The translations under genes and the position numbers were made by a program. Positions 21,275-33,830 of a stretch of DNA of 64,000 nt are shown here, one piece after another. This stretch comes from Glossina fuscipes. Its lineage: Eukaryota; Arthropoda; Insecta; Diptera; Glossinidae. The stretch is taken from NCBI RefSeq assembly GCF_014805625.2, contig NW_023998432.1, positions 2,651,939-2,715,938 on the forward strand, read 5' to 3'. Each line of letters starts with the position of its first letter. The stretch's first letter is position 1. Under the pieces are notes generated by a model, which was not told the DNA's origin, made no database searches, and saw nothing but the letters and a program-made list of their open reading frames with translations.

Positions 21275-21344
21275 GGTGGAGTTAAATAAGGGTTAATGGA
21301 AAAGTAGTGTTGATGATGGTATTGTAAATTTCCTTCTGCAATTT

Positions 21345-21970
21345 TCACTTTAACTTACCTTCCAATATTTTTTTGAAGATCCAACTTTTCCATGACATCA
21401 TCGATATTAAAAAGAGCAGAAGCAGCATCCTTTGCCGCTCGATCAACCTGCTCCTTCCCAATAAACTGATGTGACTTGGTACCCATAACATTTTATTTTT
21501 TCCGTCGGGTGTTGTAATTATATTCCTTAATGATGCTCCATCTCGAAGTCGAAGGATTCCGAATAGCTTGTAATGCAAACAAACTGTTGGTAACAATGAC
21601 TGTTTTGTTTTTATGGGCAAGGTTCGCAGCGTGAAGGATAGCTCTGGCTTCGGTTGTAAAAGCTAAAGTACAAGCAGGAGGCAGGCCAGAAGATTTTGAG
21701 TCGTCTGTGTATAAAAGATTTCAACCAGTACTCTCCAATACTTGAGTTTTTTTCAGCTATTAGATTCCTGAAGACGTAATTTAGAGAATCTTCTTTCTTG
21801 TGCATAGACAGCGAGATGTCAAAATAGCAGAGTTTCAAAATCCATGGAGATTTAACACCAAAAGAGCGGAAAATGTTTAAGCAAATGTTCAATTCCTTTC
21901 CGACATACAAACAATAGTCAATTGCAGATGGTGTCTTTGGAATTCTCTTCGCAATAATAATCTTTGTCAC
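21345..21970 (-). pseudogene. RNase H domain of element A
   Basis: C-terminal part of ORF2 in several frames: FGVKSPWILKLCYFDISL near 21850-21800, YTDDSKSSG near 21690, TTEARAILHAANLAHKNKTV near 21650-21590, VTNSLFALQAI near 21585-21555, WVPSHI near 21480 and DRAAKDAASAL near 21440-21410. The Asp, Glu, Asp/Asn pattern and the WVPSHI block are RNase H landmarks. One active-site Asp appears changed to Asn (VTNS for the usual VTDS). Frameshifts interrupt it. Confidence 0.7.
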
Positions 21971-22135
21971 GTCATCACCGAGAATAGATTTGTTTGAATT
22001 AAGAAGCTTGGGGACTATTTTAGTTTTAATTCATAAAGTCTATTTTCTTAAGTTGGGAGACCAGTTTCAATTATAGTATTATTTATGGGCGTTGTCCGAA
22101 AACCATAACAACTTGCTCTGACGGCTTGGTATTAG

Positions 22136-22400
22136 AAGTTTTTAAGCGAAGACAGTGTGCTTTCCAACGATATTTGTTGGAAAACGTGAGCCCGAGAATA
22201 TGCAGCGTCTGCACGTTTAGTACTGGTAAGCAATAGTGTTAATATGCGCATGGCTTCTCTAAGCAACGTACAGTATGAAATTCACCCTTGTTAAAAGAGA
22301 GTTTTTTAACCGAAGACAGTGTGTTTTCCAGCGATAATTGTTGGAAAACGTAAGCCCGACAACATGGAGCGATTGCACGTTTAGTACTGGTAAGTTAAGT
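22136..22400 (-). repeat. Direct duplication of the RT thumb segment in element A
   Basis: Two direct copies of about 100 bp, near 22137-22236 and 22302-22397. On the minus strand both encode the RT thumb signature: VVGLTFSNNYRWKTHCLRLK in one and ILGLTFSNKYRWKAHCLRLK in the other. Each includes the imperfect palindrome TTTCCAACGATATTTGTTGG. Confidence 0.8.
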
Positions 22401-23990
22401 TAATATGCATCAGTAGATTTCCTGCATCGCACATTTGTTTTCGACAAATGTGCATTTTTTTTGACCCTGAGGAGTTTGCCCTTGTGGAGATCTCTCGTGC
22501 AATAGATTCGAGGATGTTGATTGCTTTCATGTTGTTTTTTTCTTTTGTAAAAATGTATACATCGTCCGCGTAGAGACAATGGTCCACTCTTGGTACACGG
22601 AAAAGAATTTTACTAATTTCGTTGAAGGCGATCTGGAAAAGCGTGACAGCAAGAGGAGATCCTTGCGGAATGCCGTTCACTAACGGAAAGGAATCAGAGC
22701 GTTGATTGTTGATTCTTACTTTGAACCGCCGATGCCACATGAATGATTTGATGTAGTTGAAGAATTTGGGTACAACATTCCATGATTTCAAGGGTCTTAA
22801 AATGACATAGAGACCAACTCTGTCAAATGCTTTTCGAAGTCAGTAGAGAGAATTGTTACATGATTTTGTTCGGAAATTGCTTTGCTCGTGAAAAAATCAA
22901 TATTTAAAAGAGCGTCTATGCACCCTCTACCCCGCTTGAAATCAACTTGTTGCTTTGTAATCAGCTTCTTGGACTCAGGAAACCAAGGTAGTCTAGATGC
23001 CATAATCTTCTCTAATACCTTCGAGAGGCAAGATAAAACAGAGATTGGGCTATAATCTGATGCGATCGAAACATTTTTTGACTTTGGAATTGGAACAACT
23101 GTTGCCAGTTTCCACATGTAGGGTATATGGCCAGTCGAAAATACCATATTATATAGGGCCAGTAATTTCTTTTTACTAAACTTAGACATAGCACTGATCA
23201 TTTCGTATGAGATGCGGTCTAGACCAGGTATCCTCCCCTTCAAATTGGACAGACAACTTCCAAGTTCTAAGGTGGATATACAATTTTCCAGGAACATGGC
23301 ACATCTATCAATATTATTTGAAAGAGATATTGGAGTCCTTTTATTTTCGATGAAAGCACTGGAGAAGTTGCTGCCAGAGGAGTACTCGGACCACACTTTT
23401 CCAAGATAATTAGAAATATCATATGCATCAGTTAAAGTTTCATTGGGAGTGCAGATGGCAGAGATTTCGTTCAGATTTGAAGTCGCATTAAGTCTGTTGA
23501 TTTTGCTTCAGACAACTTTCATTGATGTATTTCTATGAATTCCCCTCGAGAATACGGAGAATAAATTAGAGAGTTCTTGCTGAGAAAACGATTGCGAAGG
23601 TGGGATGTAGAGCGAAAGCACTGTAAATTTTATGTTTAAGATTATTTGTATCGTTACGGCTTGTATGTTTGAGCTTAAATTTATGCGTTTGTGAGGTATA
23701 TTCGATTTTATAAAAACACCAACTCCTTGTTTTGAATATGAATTTTGATCAGCATTCGTGAAGTAACCGGTATATGATTTGGGTGGAATCGGATTAAAAG
23801 AGCTTCTACAATGGGTTTCTTGAAGCGATAAAAAGGGTGGATTAAAATCACTTATGAGAGTGCGGAGTTCATCAAAATTATTAATAAGTCCCTTAATGTT
23901 CCATTGTAGAATTTAAAAAACTTTATTTAATTGTAATGACATGGAAGCAGAGTGGAAGGAGAGTTAAGTTGACATGTCAGCGTCTCCGTC
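22381..23990 (-). pseudogene. ORF2 endonuclease and reverse transcriptase of element A
   Basis: The endonuclease lies at about 23990-23420 (SLQETHCRSSFNP, KQGVGVFIKSNIP). RT part one, 23396-22797, contains LKGRIPGLDRISYEMI, VVPIPKSKNVSIASDYSPIS and KKLITKQQVDFKRGRGCIDA. A frameshift near 22795 leads to part two, 22791-22381, with RRFKVRINNQRSDSFPLVNG, GIPQGSPLAVTLF and the intact catalytic LYADDVYIF. The thumb follows at 22400-22130 and is duplicated. RT motifs are well preserved compared with neighbouring relics, so this copy is not the oldest here. Confidence 0.85.
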
Positions 23991-24030
23991 AAGAAGCTCG
24001 GTAGAGGAATTTTGCGTGAATGATTTATTC

Positions 24031-25260
24031 TTACCAGCAGAATAATCTGTACTTAGCTTGGTTTGGTACATTTAAAGTGCAACGAGTGGGCGCACGTGAA
24101 TAATTTGAAATTGAAGGTTGATTAATGGACGAAAGAACGGATTTTGGATGGATATTGGATTTATTACAGCTTGTAATTTGTTGACTAGAGTTGAGAGCTG
24201 GGGAATTTGTTTTATTAGATTTTAGCATATATGTTGCTGTTCTAATTTTTTCAATATTCGGTATTGCTTTGGTTTTTTCAATATTAACTTTGCCGGGTGA
24301 TGGAACTGGTTTCGCAGCATAATTTTTGGTGAATGGTGGAACAGGTTTATCATTGGAAGGAGTTGGAGTTAAAGGCTTACTAGACTCGATTTGCGAGGCA
24401 ACAGCAGAGTAGGTATTAGTTTTGCCTATTCCTTGGGCTAGACATGGATTCCTTTCCCGGTATTTGCGTCGCGATTCGTCCATGCTACAGTAATTTCCTG
24501 TTTTAGTATTTCATGCATCTGTACAAAGCGTGGGCATTGCTTGTCTAACGCTGAGTGTTGATCATTGCAATTTATGCAGAAACTACGGGTATAGCTTTCA
24601 GCATATGGAGGAAGACCATAGTTAGCACAAGATGGAGCACTGGTGCACCTTTTTGCCGTATGACCCAGGCGTTGGCAGTTTTTGCATCTCATAGCATTTC
24701 GAATGTATAGTCCTACTTTACATTTATACCACGCCACATCAATTGTTCGCGGTAATCGATAGCGATCAAAATTTAAAATAATCCTTCCTGTAGGAGAGTA
24801 AGTTTTTCCGTCGTCATTCAGTTTGGTGAATTTATACACTTCAGTCACTCCTTGATTGCCCATTTCGCGAACAATTTCATCTTCCGGCATATGCTTTAAG
24901 CACGGGGCATAAATTACGCCTCTACATGAGTTAAGTTTTTTATGCAGTTTAGCGGAAATAGCACATAGATTAGCTAAAGATTTCGATTTTATGAGCTTTT
25001 CGGTTGCGCGCGGGTTCCCAGCGAGGACCAGTAAATTCCCATGGCGTAGAATCGAGATAGAGTCTATGTATGTTGTAATCTAGTCTAGGACTTTTTTATA
25101 ACAAAAGGGCTAATTTGGGAAATTGTTACTCTAGCATCGGTCGAAGAAATAACAATACATTTTTTGACGATAGGATTGATGTCACTGATTGGCAACACCG
25201 GAAAGTGTGGATGTGTCAGCTAATAGATGAAATCTATTCGAGTTTTTATCTGGCGGCCCA
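24031..25260 (-). pseudogene. gag (ORF1) of element A
   Basis: The frame at 24890-24438 has an RRM-like N-terminal part (MPEDEIVREMGNQGVTEVYKF) and two zinc-knuckle-like units: CKNCQRLGHTAKRC, a perfect CCHC pattern, then CINCNDQHSALDKQC. A frameshift at about 24470 moves the rest into the 24483-24031 frame, a Pro/Ser/Lys-rich tail (SSKPLTPTPSNDKPVPPFTK). Upstream of 24890 the frame continues in pieces to about 25260 (VKKCIVISSTDARVTISQIS). Nucleic-acid-binding retroelement protein, broken. Confidence 0.8.
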
Positions 25261-25389
25261 GGGACCATTATGCCTTATGGTTGTCTATATTTAATTATTT
25301 GTAACATAACCACTCACTTGAAAAGGTTTGGGAAACTACTGAGGATAATGTTTTCAATTTCTTTTTTTTTTTTTGTATTTAAAGGAAAC

Positions 25390-25770
25390 ATGTACGGTAT
25401 CCGCGATGATCAGTTTTAGCAATAAACACACAAAAAGTTCAATATATTTTAATAAATTTGAACACTTTTAAAAACGTATTAAGCAATAAAGAAATAAAAG
25501 AAGAAATTGCAAAAATTTTTTGCACACAGACACAAGTATGACCACAGCGCTTGCACAGAGTTGCCGTTCTGTCACTTTTCTGATAAAGCAAACTAGTTCC
25601 CCGAGATGACGTAAATTTTTTCCTGCAAAGAACTCGAGGAAGCCACCATATAACGTGAAGAAGCCAAAAGAACTCCTAATACCATCAAGTCTATGACATC
25701 TAAAAATTAGATGCTCAGGAGGCTCGCTAATATTACAAATGACATGATACCATATGATACTTTATCAGGG
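25390..25770 (-). mobile_element. 3' fragment of an I-like ORF2, probably the rest of element B
   Basis: On the minus strand 25745-25640 reads HVICNISEPPEHLIFRCHRL then DGIRS, the C-terminal H/C zinc-knuckle of I- and jockey-like ORF2 proteins. It follows directly after the poly(A) end of the R1-like element. The body of an I-like element, with its RNase H ending near 27.96 kb, lies on the other side of that insertion in the same orientation. The simplest reading is that the R1-like copy split element B. Confidence 0.55.
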
Positions 25771-27910
25771 GATTTTTTTTTTTTTTTTTTTTTGTGAGGT
25801 GGAAAACCTTCAACAGGCGCCTGTTAGGGCACTGCAAGACTTTAACCCGCTAAAAACCACCCTTCTATCCCCTACCCTGTGGCACGACCGTTTAGGTATA
25901 TCTTCACAGGGAGGATAGTCATTTAGGCACTACTTAAAAGCCTACGTTGACGCTCTTCTTGTCTTTGTTTTCGCATTTCCCACCGCCTTCCATATTTTCA
26001 GATCGTGCAACATATTTGTCACAAGATTGTCGGGGAGAGGTAACACTCCAATTTCCGTCTGTAGTCTCTGTCGTTCGTTATAGTATTTCGCACAGACAAA
26101 GAAAACGTGTTCAGCGTCTTCGATGCACTTACAAAAACTACAGAATGGGTCCTGTTCTATTCTAAACATATTCAAATATGACCTAAAGCAGCCATAGCCG
26201 CTAATTACCTGTGTCAAATAAAAATCAACCTGACCATGTTGCCTATTCACCCAGGGCCGTAAATCTGGTATGAGTCGATGCGTCCACGTACCCTTACCCG
26301 CTCTGCTCCAACGTTCCTGCCACTCTGCCACTAGTCGCTGTTTTGCACGCTGCCTAGCCGCATCAGCCGACAGTCTGCGAAATTCGGCTCTATACAGGCC
26401 TTCTTTAGAACGCAGGTCGATTGGCGTCATGCCAGCGATGACAAAGGCCGCTCCGACACCGTCCGATATGCGGCGCACACCCTTAGGACGCATAGCCTGT
26501 ATGCTGCTTGTATGTCTCTCGTATATGCCGGGATAGCGAAAGCTTTTTTCCACACAGAAGAGCCGTACTTTATTGTCGCAGTTACCACCTCTGCGATCAG
26601 CTTTCTACGGTCTTGCCTAGGGCCACGCAAGTTTGGCATTAAGCGCGCCAACGACTTTGCTTTCTTCGCTGCCTTTTCGCTCGTGTATTTCAGATGCCGT
26701 TTAAACGATAGTCTGCAGTCTAACATCATTCCTAGATATTTTATGGCTTCTTGAGACTGTATCCTCGTATCTCCCACCTAGATAGTCACTTTCTCCATTT
26801 TCTTCTTAGAAGAAATTAATGCCGCTTCTGTTTTCTCATCCGCCAGCTCTAAATCCACTGACCGCAGCCACCTCTTGATCATGTTGGTGGTTTTATTCGC
26901 TGCAGTGGTAATACCCTCCAGAGTTTTCGCCACGATAGTTATCGCTATGTCGTCAGCAAAACCCACGATGGATGCTCCCTCTGGGAGAGGTAGTCTCAGG
27001 ATATCATCGTACATTACGTTCAACAGTGTAGGGCCTAACACTGATCCCTCCGGTACCCCTCCGGTACCAGTAAAATAACTAGCCACTATATTTATCAGAT
27101 ACGGTGGGACTCTTCTTTCCTGGAGGGCAGCTATGACGCAATACCAGTTTGCTGGGTTGAATGCATTCTTAATGTCTAATGCTATTACTAAGCAATACTT
27201 TTTATTGCCTTCCATCCAACATGTACCTTTAATCGCTTCTGCTGCGGTATTTGTGACCATCTTTATTGCATCCATTGGGCTTTTCTTCTTCCTGAAGCCG
27301 AATTGGAAGTCCGACAGCCTTTTAGAATTCTCAGAGATGCTTCTAAACGATTTCGAATGATCTTTTCGTACACCTTGCCTATCGCACCCAATAGACAAAT
27401 AGGGCCGTATGCATTTGCAACATGCAACGGCTTATTTGGCTTTGGCAGCAACACCAGCGTTTGTTTTTTCCACCTATCTGGGAAAATTTGTTCTTTCAAA
27501 CAAGCATTGAATGTGCTCGCAAACATATCACGCCTTGCCAACAAAGCTTGCTTAATAGCGCAATTAGGGATACCATCAGGGCCCGGCGCTTTCTTGGCTT
27601 TTATTTCTTTTGCAATGGCAGCAATCTCCTCAGGCCCGGTGAGATTAATGTTGTCACTCTCCTCGCTCAGTGGCACATACACGAACGTGGCTTTCTGTGG
27701 GAACAGTGTGACAATTATTTCTTCCACAAATTCTGCACAGCTTGGTTGCTTTGCTTTAATTTCTTCATTACCAGCTTATACGCCATCCCCCATGGGTCCT
27801 CATTAATCTCATTAATCAGTTTGTGGAAACAGTTCTTCTTGCTGACAATTTTCGCTTTTGTTAAGAGACTTCCCCTGAGTTTGAACTCTTCTTGGTGGCT
27901 GAGATAAGCA
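25771..27910 (-). mobile_element. 5'-truncated R1-like non-LTR retrotransposon
   Basis: Minus-strand ORF2 remnant of an R1-clade-like element ending in a 21-nt poly(A) tail (T run at 25773-25793). Pieces: KNCFHKLINEINEDPWGMAY near 27860-27790; RT at 27727-26778 with KKAPGPDGIPNCAI, ANAYGPICLL, FGFRKKKSPMDA, GVPEGSVLGPTL and an intact FADDIAI box; thumb QSQEAIKYLGMMLDCRLSFK at 26765-26700; and a C-terminal knuckle CSFCKCIEDAEHVFFVC near 26150-26095. Breaks are few: frameshifts near 27755, 27335 and 26460, and one in-frame TAG at 26778-26780. It is less decayed than its neighbours, so probably a more recent insertion. The endonuclease is missing. Confidence 0.85.
25773..25793 (-). repeat. poly(A) tail of the R1-like element
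   Basis: Run of 21 T on the plus strand, at the 3' end of the minus-strand ORF2. Confidence 0.85.
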
Positions 27911-27959
27911 CTAGTCCCCCTCGATCTTTGGTGGACAACAGAGGGGTGACAGTCACAAT

Positions 27960-30900
27960 GTGTGTCTGTGCGAGTCTATAAAGAATTTTGGTTTCCTAAG
28001 AATTAAAGGAACCCTCTGATAAGAGTTTAAACTAAAATGTGGGATATATTTTGTAGAAAAGTCGAATGAGTTTAACATGCGCAACCTCTTTAAATTCATT
28101 ATTTATTTGTTTAAAGATGTGGTTACGTATTGCTTCATTGGCAGTAAATTTGATACAGGCTTTTTGCATGAAAATCGGCTTTTTCATTTTTTAAAAAATC
28201 GGCAGTGGATAGGTATCCAAACAATGGTCATTCTCTTGAGATTCATGTAACATCCTGTGTATATCAACCACATATTGATTGTCTGCAACCCTTTTATTTA
28301 TTAGACTTGCTATCAGAAAAAACAACAAATTTTTTGATACCATCAATAATAACTGCCTTGATAGCATGCCTGATAGTAGCCAATTCAATAAAGTTGAGGA
28401 AGGTTCCTCCGCAACTTTGACTCTATGAATAATTTATACAGCTGCTTTACTACCGAGAAGCTAGATACATTATGTCCAACGGAACAATCAATAGCATATA
28501 TATCACAGCCATTGTTATAACAAAGAAGAAGTTTAACATAAAACCCTTATACAAGAGAGATTTACATTTTGCTCTGAGGTAGATATCGATTCAAAAATGT
28601 TCACGAAGACTCTACATTTATTGGTAACAAAATTCCAGAGAGGGATTGAATTTATCTTGCCAAAAATATGATTGAGCTTTTGGTAACAAAATGTGTAGCT
28701 GTACAGATAATATCAGTGAGAGATAAGTTTCTGAAATAAGTAAAGATTCATTATCTTGACCTTAATTAACTCCTTAGCAGTGCAAAAAAGAACTCTTCTG
28801 GAAACGGGCCATTCGCCAGAAGTGACGTTGAGAATATATTGAGGAGCTGAGGAGGTCAGTCCAGTGCATAGTTTTAGCATTCTATTTTCAAATCTTTGTA
28901 TACGTTCTTTAATATATGTTGGGAAAGTACAAGACATAGAATATGCAAATTCAATCTTGGACCTGACTAAAACTTTGTACACAGTCCAAGCATGAGTTTG
29001 ACGACATTGCATCCAGATTAATATTCTTTGAACGCTTTCACTTACCGCCCTCGAAGAGTTAGGATGTCATTTAAAATTTTACCAAGAAATTGAATAGATT
29101 CCACCTGATTAACTGTAGTTCCTTTAATAAAAAGTCTAATTTCGCGTTTAGAACCTTTAGCAATATAAAGAGTATTTGTTTTGCTGGGGTTAAAATATAA
29201 TTAAGATCGGCGCATGCATCGAAAAAAATTAGCTTTCATCGAGGGATTATTCACAACCAATTGAAAAGATGAATCCGCACATACAATTAGGAAATCATTT
29301 GCATATTGAAAAGTATGAGTTTTGTCATCTTGAAGTTCATGCAAAGTAGCAGTACATAAATTGAAGAGTAAGGGGATCAAGCAACTGCCTTGTGGAATAT
29401 ACTTCAACTTCGTCTATACTCGTTACCAACATACACTTGGATAAAAAATTTAATATCCACAGACGTATTTGAAGAGGAACTGAAAAGTTTAAAAGAATTC
29501 TAAAGCTAGATCAAGTTGACACAATCACAGGTTTTGCTGATGTCCAAGGAAAGCATTACAACCGTCTCACCAGCTTTTGTTAAACTAGCTATAAGAAGAG
29601 ATAATTCATTAACGTACATATTTGTGGGTTTGCGTTTTTAATACGCATAAGAACGAGCTGGAATAATATTCCGTGTTTTTAACAAATGCATTGGACTCTC
29701 CTTGACTATGAGGTTGATAGTCTTTATGAATACAGATATTAGCGAAATAGGTCTGAAGTTGCTTAAATCATTTAAGTTTTTACCTGCCTTAAAAATGGGA
29801 ACTACTTTGATATATCGCAAATCTAAGGGTATAAAATTAATAGACTAGCAGTTATTGACTGCATGCTAGAGGATAGTTAAGTTTCCCCCAGACTGTGCTC
29901 TGACAATATCGTATTTAACTCATTCACAACCTGCAGCGGTAGCCCTGAATGAAAAGAGAATATTGTTGACACTACTAAAATAAGTTGAAGGTATTGCAAT
30001 ATGATTTATACTTGGAATATAGCTCTTGAGCATATCTAAGTATCTTTTATTATCATGGTCATTCCACACACCACAACCGTTCAATTTTCGAGTGAAATGT
30101 CTATAACGATTAATGTAATTCCAGAAAAAATGCGAGTTGTCATTCCTACCCAACCCTTTAATCGTGATACCTCTATGTGTCCATTTCCCATTTCTAATTG
30201 CAGACCTCCATTCCTTCAGCTTTCATATATTCAATGAAGTTGACTGGATTGGCATATTTATTCATTTTTTTTCTTGCAGCTTGGTATTTGCGAAACACTG
30301 TGGATGGGGAAGACTTCCATCAAGGTTTAGGTGAGAAGGACTCAATATCAGAAAAGCTGATTCTAGCAGACTTGATCTCACACTGCGAAGCACTTTGTAT
30401 AGATGATAAAACGGAGGGAAGATCAACTTTAGACAGATTGTCCATAAGGAAGTTATGTGAAATGAAATATTCTATTCTTTTAACGGGATTGCTGCAACTG
30501 TCAAATAAAATGGGAGAGTGTTGACCATTGCCGATAGACACATTAGTCGTATTCTACTTTAATGATAAAATAGTTGAATTGGAAAAAGTTAGATCCAAAA
30601 CACTGCTCGCCATGCGACCACGCCGATTGCAGTAAAATGTAGTACTACCGTTATTTAAAACATTAAAACTTCTGGCATTGATGATATGTACAAGGATCTT
30701 GCATTTGTTGGTCGAGAGCTGATCGCCATACAAGCAATGTCTAGCATTGAAATCTCCAGCTCGGATCACATTTTGTTCACCCTCAAGAACGTCCCATAAT
30801 GTCTGAATCTTATCAGGAAAAGTTTGTACATCAACACTGGGTGGAAAGTAGCACGATGCTATGAAAAGATTCGGTTTAAGATGCATGGTTTTGATAATGA

Positions 30901-31720
30901 TAATGTGAACAGCAGAATTATACGGAATACGTCTGAAATTGACACCTTCCCCAACTAGTATACTAGCGTCACCATAGCCGTCATCTCGAGATTTAGTGGC
31001 TGAAGTATAATTGAAAACTTTAACTGAAAAAAATTGTCATCTTTCTGAAAAACTTCGCTTAAGACTCAAACATCAATATTATTCGAGTTCGAATAAAATT
31101 CCAAAAATGATAAGTTACGACGAACAGTTTGATTATTATATTGTAAAAGCGAGATCATTTTTAAACAAAAATGGGATCTCAGCGGATTTACTCGTAGTAA
31201 TAGACACTTGAACATAGTGAGAATCTTCTTTTCTTCAATCGTTGGACGGATACATTCTTTAATCGCAGAGATTAATGTATCAAGTTCCACGGATCCAATT
31301 TACCACGATTCAAACACCTGCTCTCCTTGCCTTTACACTTACGTCAACACATGCCAATATCTGCCACACTTAAAGCATTGCATTAAGGTAGGAAGATGAG
31401 TAAGTAAACCAATTTCAATACTTATTATGGGAATAAAATCGTCCTTAGGATTTCTCCTGTCAAGCCTAACAGCAAACTTAATGGGAATATCGGACGTCGT
31501 TTTGCCAATGTTTACATCATACTCAATGAGGACATTGCGAAAAACTCCGAATTTTTCCCTGAAAGATCTCGGAATATCCACTTTTACTTTTTTTTTATAT
31601 TATTATTGTTAACGAAGTCGTTAGCATTAAGAGCAGTGTTGATCAACAATTTGCCTCTACCCTTTGTAACCACCTTTAGTTTTTAAACCGCTAACGTTGA
31701 AACATTTAAGAAAATCACAA
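27960..31720 (-). mobile_element. Decayed I-like non-LTR retrotransposon (element B)
   Basis: Minus-strand relic with gag, endonuclease, RT and RNase H in order. The gag zinc knuckle QCFKCGRYWH is near 31380-31340, after RRNPKDDFIPIISIEIGLLT. The endonuclease has NLFIASCYFPPSVDV, AGDFNARHCLYGDQLS and SVLDLTFSN at 30886-30554. RT pieces: VVPIFKAGKNLNDLSNFRPIS (29810-29750, quoted in part), IPQGSCLIPLLFNL with YANDFLIV, the catalytic YADD changed to YAND (29400-29265), and RSKIEFAYSMSCTFPTYIKE (28980-28900). RNase H is seen as AIRHAIKAVIIDGIKKF and VVFSDSKS near 28390-28310, and GNEKADFHAKS near 28190-28160. Every ORF is broken. Confidence 0.75.
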
Positions 31721-33629
31721 AAGAAAAGATCCATATTGATGTTCACAAGTTTCAATTAAAACGAAGAAATTGCATTTCGAAATAGAGTCACACAAATTAA
31801 CTTCATGATTCGGAATGACTTTGACACCCAACTCAAAAGACTTATTAACTACCTAGTTATTGAGAACTATTGAAGCCTTAGCTCCAGTTCCTCCTTTGGG
31901 AGATAAATCAACTTCATCCACAATCATCCTAAACCTCCTATTAGTCTCAGTGGCATACATATAAAAATCTTCAAAATCATCTCTGTCTATCTAGCAATTA
32001 GATAAGACACTGTCTCCGTAGGGAAAACATCAAAAATCCGGTGGAAATAAGAAAAATTTAATATACACATTTATAAAAAAGAAGTATACAAAATTGCAAA
32101 CAAAAGAAATTCGAAAACGAATTCACTAAGGATTTATATTAATTAATGTTTTTTATTTTTGTTCATTTTGAAAAATTACCTTTTTTCCATTAGCACAGAA
32201 AAGCCACGTCAGAAAAAACTTCTCATCTGCCACTTGCTAAATGTCGTGTTTTCTCAAGTGTTGATTGTGTTTCAGTAAAACAAAATATTTAGAAAATTTT
32301 CTTGTTCTTCTTCCTCGAAGCTATTCATCGAGTATACACAAGGTGATTCGCCGCATGATAATAACAGGTGATTCGTCGTATCATAATAAAAACGCCAAAA
32401 ATTCGAAACTCGGAAATGAAACTTAGCTAAAGCTGTGCATAATCAATGTCCATAGTATCTTTCAGCATAACTAACTAGCAAAAGTGTAAATAAGGATAAT
32501 AGACGTTTGTTCTACTTAGTCGTATTCAAAATTATGATTTGTTGTTTTTCTTTTTTATACCCTGTATTGCTTAACGTATAAGGATGTGTTAAGTTTGTGC
32601 ACGTGTAGGCAACACCAAGAAGTGCTCGAGATTGATCCGATTTCTATTATGCTGATCAGTTCGGAATCGCTCTCTGAATCGATTTAATCCTTTTTGTCCG
32701 TCCGTCTTGCTTTCTTGTGTTCTGCCTGTAGACAGCAATTTTTAAGGTATTTTGAGGAAATTTGGTACATTGAAGAGTTTTAGCTTCAACAACCAGGAAT
32801 AAAATGTTATACAGTTAATTTTAAAATGCTAACAATAAATCGAGGAAATATTTCGAAATTAATCTAAATTATACCCTTAACGTTTATTTATCAGACAATG
32901 TTACACATAAATATATATTTAATTAAATTATCTACTTTCGCTCAAGATTTCGTTCCGGTGTCTAAATGTCTTCCTACCCATATACCGCTATGTTAGCTAT
33001 ATAAATAAATTCCCTGTGTTGGGATTAGCTGCGTTAGAAAACATTTCTGAAACGTTTCCATCGAAATTTTGGGTATACATAGCTAAGTCATTGGCATTTG
33101 TACGATATAAATTTTAAGTTGGTTTTGAGTGAAACAGTCTTTCAGTGTGTAAGATGTGGTTTAATAATGTAAGAGTTGTTGCAGATGCAACCCTGTAATA
33201 CGTGATTTTGCTAATTTTACTTGTGGAGAGAAATTTGATGTTTAGAAATTGAAGTTGCACCCAACTTCGGGTTCTCCCGTAGACATCTTGAGCCGAAAGA
33301 GACCATAGATTGGACAGAGTGAGGAATAGATCAGGGTTTATGATATGCCCACTCGGTAGTGGACCTCGGATTCGTATAAGGTTAAACTAGGTGAATTTCT
33401 ATAAGAGTGGTCCAAAAAATAATAAAGTCGGTAGACTATAATTGGACAGACATCAGCTGTATTACATAAAATTTAGACATAGGTTCTTACATTGCCAAAT
33501 GCGGATTAGTACACATAATGACGCTACAAATGGTTTGCGAGTTTTCATGCAAAAAAAATTGCAGTCTTGAAAACGATGACAATCCGCTTACGTCTGTCTA
33601 TCTAAGAGATTCTCCTGATTACGGCGTAT
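31721..33629. other. Spacer with dispersed repeat
   Basis: No gene recognised. The first part may hold the 5' leader of element B. Positions 32556-32712 carry the TATACCC dispersed repeat, and 32713-32790 resembles part of another dispersed sequence found at 51.0 and 58.0 kb. Confidence 0.5.
32556..32712 (+). repeat. TATACCC...GTCCGTCCGTC dispersed repeat, copy 1
   Basis: Starts TATACCCTG, contains AAGTTTGTGCACGTGTAGGC and GATCAGTTCGG, and ends GTCCGTCCGTC. The same layout recurs at 54261-54392, and in reverse at 46108-46210. Similar sequences are widespread in fly genomes; the function is unknown. Confidence 0.6.
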
Positions 33630-33830
33630 TATCCGAAACTGTCTGCTTCTGACTACCAATGCTTCATATTTGATTCCTCAAAGTTGAACATGTTTGTACG
33701 TTAGTTGAAGATTATTTCGCATCAAAAACACGAAGTTTCTACCGCGAGCTACTCGATAAGATGCAAAGAGTCACAAATACTGATTGTGAATATTTCGATT
33801 ACTAAGTTTCGTAGCAAGTTTATTTTAAAT
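33630..33830 (+). mobile_element. mariner-like transposase relic, C-terminal part
   Basis: Frameshifted remnant of a mariner-type transposase C-terminus: SDYQCF near 33650-33670, EDYFASKTRSFYRE near 33700-33750 and TNTDCEYFDY before a stop near 33805. The 3' flank (AAGTTTCG...TTTAAATAAA...TTTTATCAAA) matches the flank of the second relic at 54.15 kb, so both come from one family. No terminal repeats were identified. Confidence 0.55.

Larger units (their letters stand above)
21290..25330 (-). mobile_element. I-like non-LTR retrotransposon with RNase H (element A)
   Basis: Minus-strand element of about 4 kb with gag, endonuclease, RT and RNase H in the expected order from 25.3 down to 21.3 kb. 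The gag has CCHC-type knuckles. The endonuclease opens LQWNIKGLINNFDELRTL near 23860-23910. The RT has GIPQGSPLAVTLF and an intact YADD. RNase H blocks YTDDSKSSG and TTEARAILHAANLA lie near 21600-21690 and WVPSHI near 21470-21485. RNase H after RT is characteristic of the I clade and its relatives. Several frameshifts and an internal duplication of the RT thumb disable it. The boundaries are approximate; its 3' end abuts the 3' end of copy C. Confidence 0.85.

Noticed and set aside
22140..22400. Palindrome TTTCCAACGATATTTGTTGG occurring twice, as possible transposon ends
   Set aside because: Both lie inside a duplicated RT thumb coding segment on the minus strand; no element is bounded by them.
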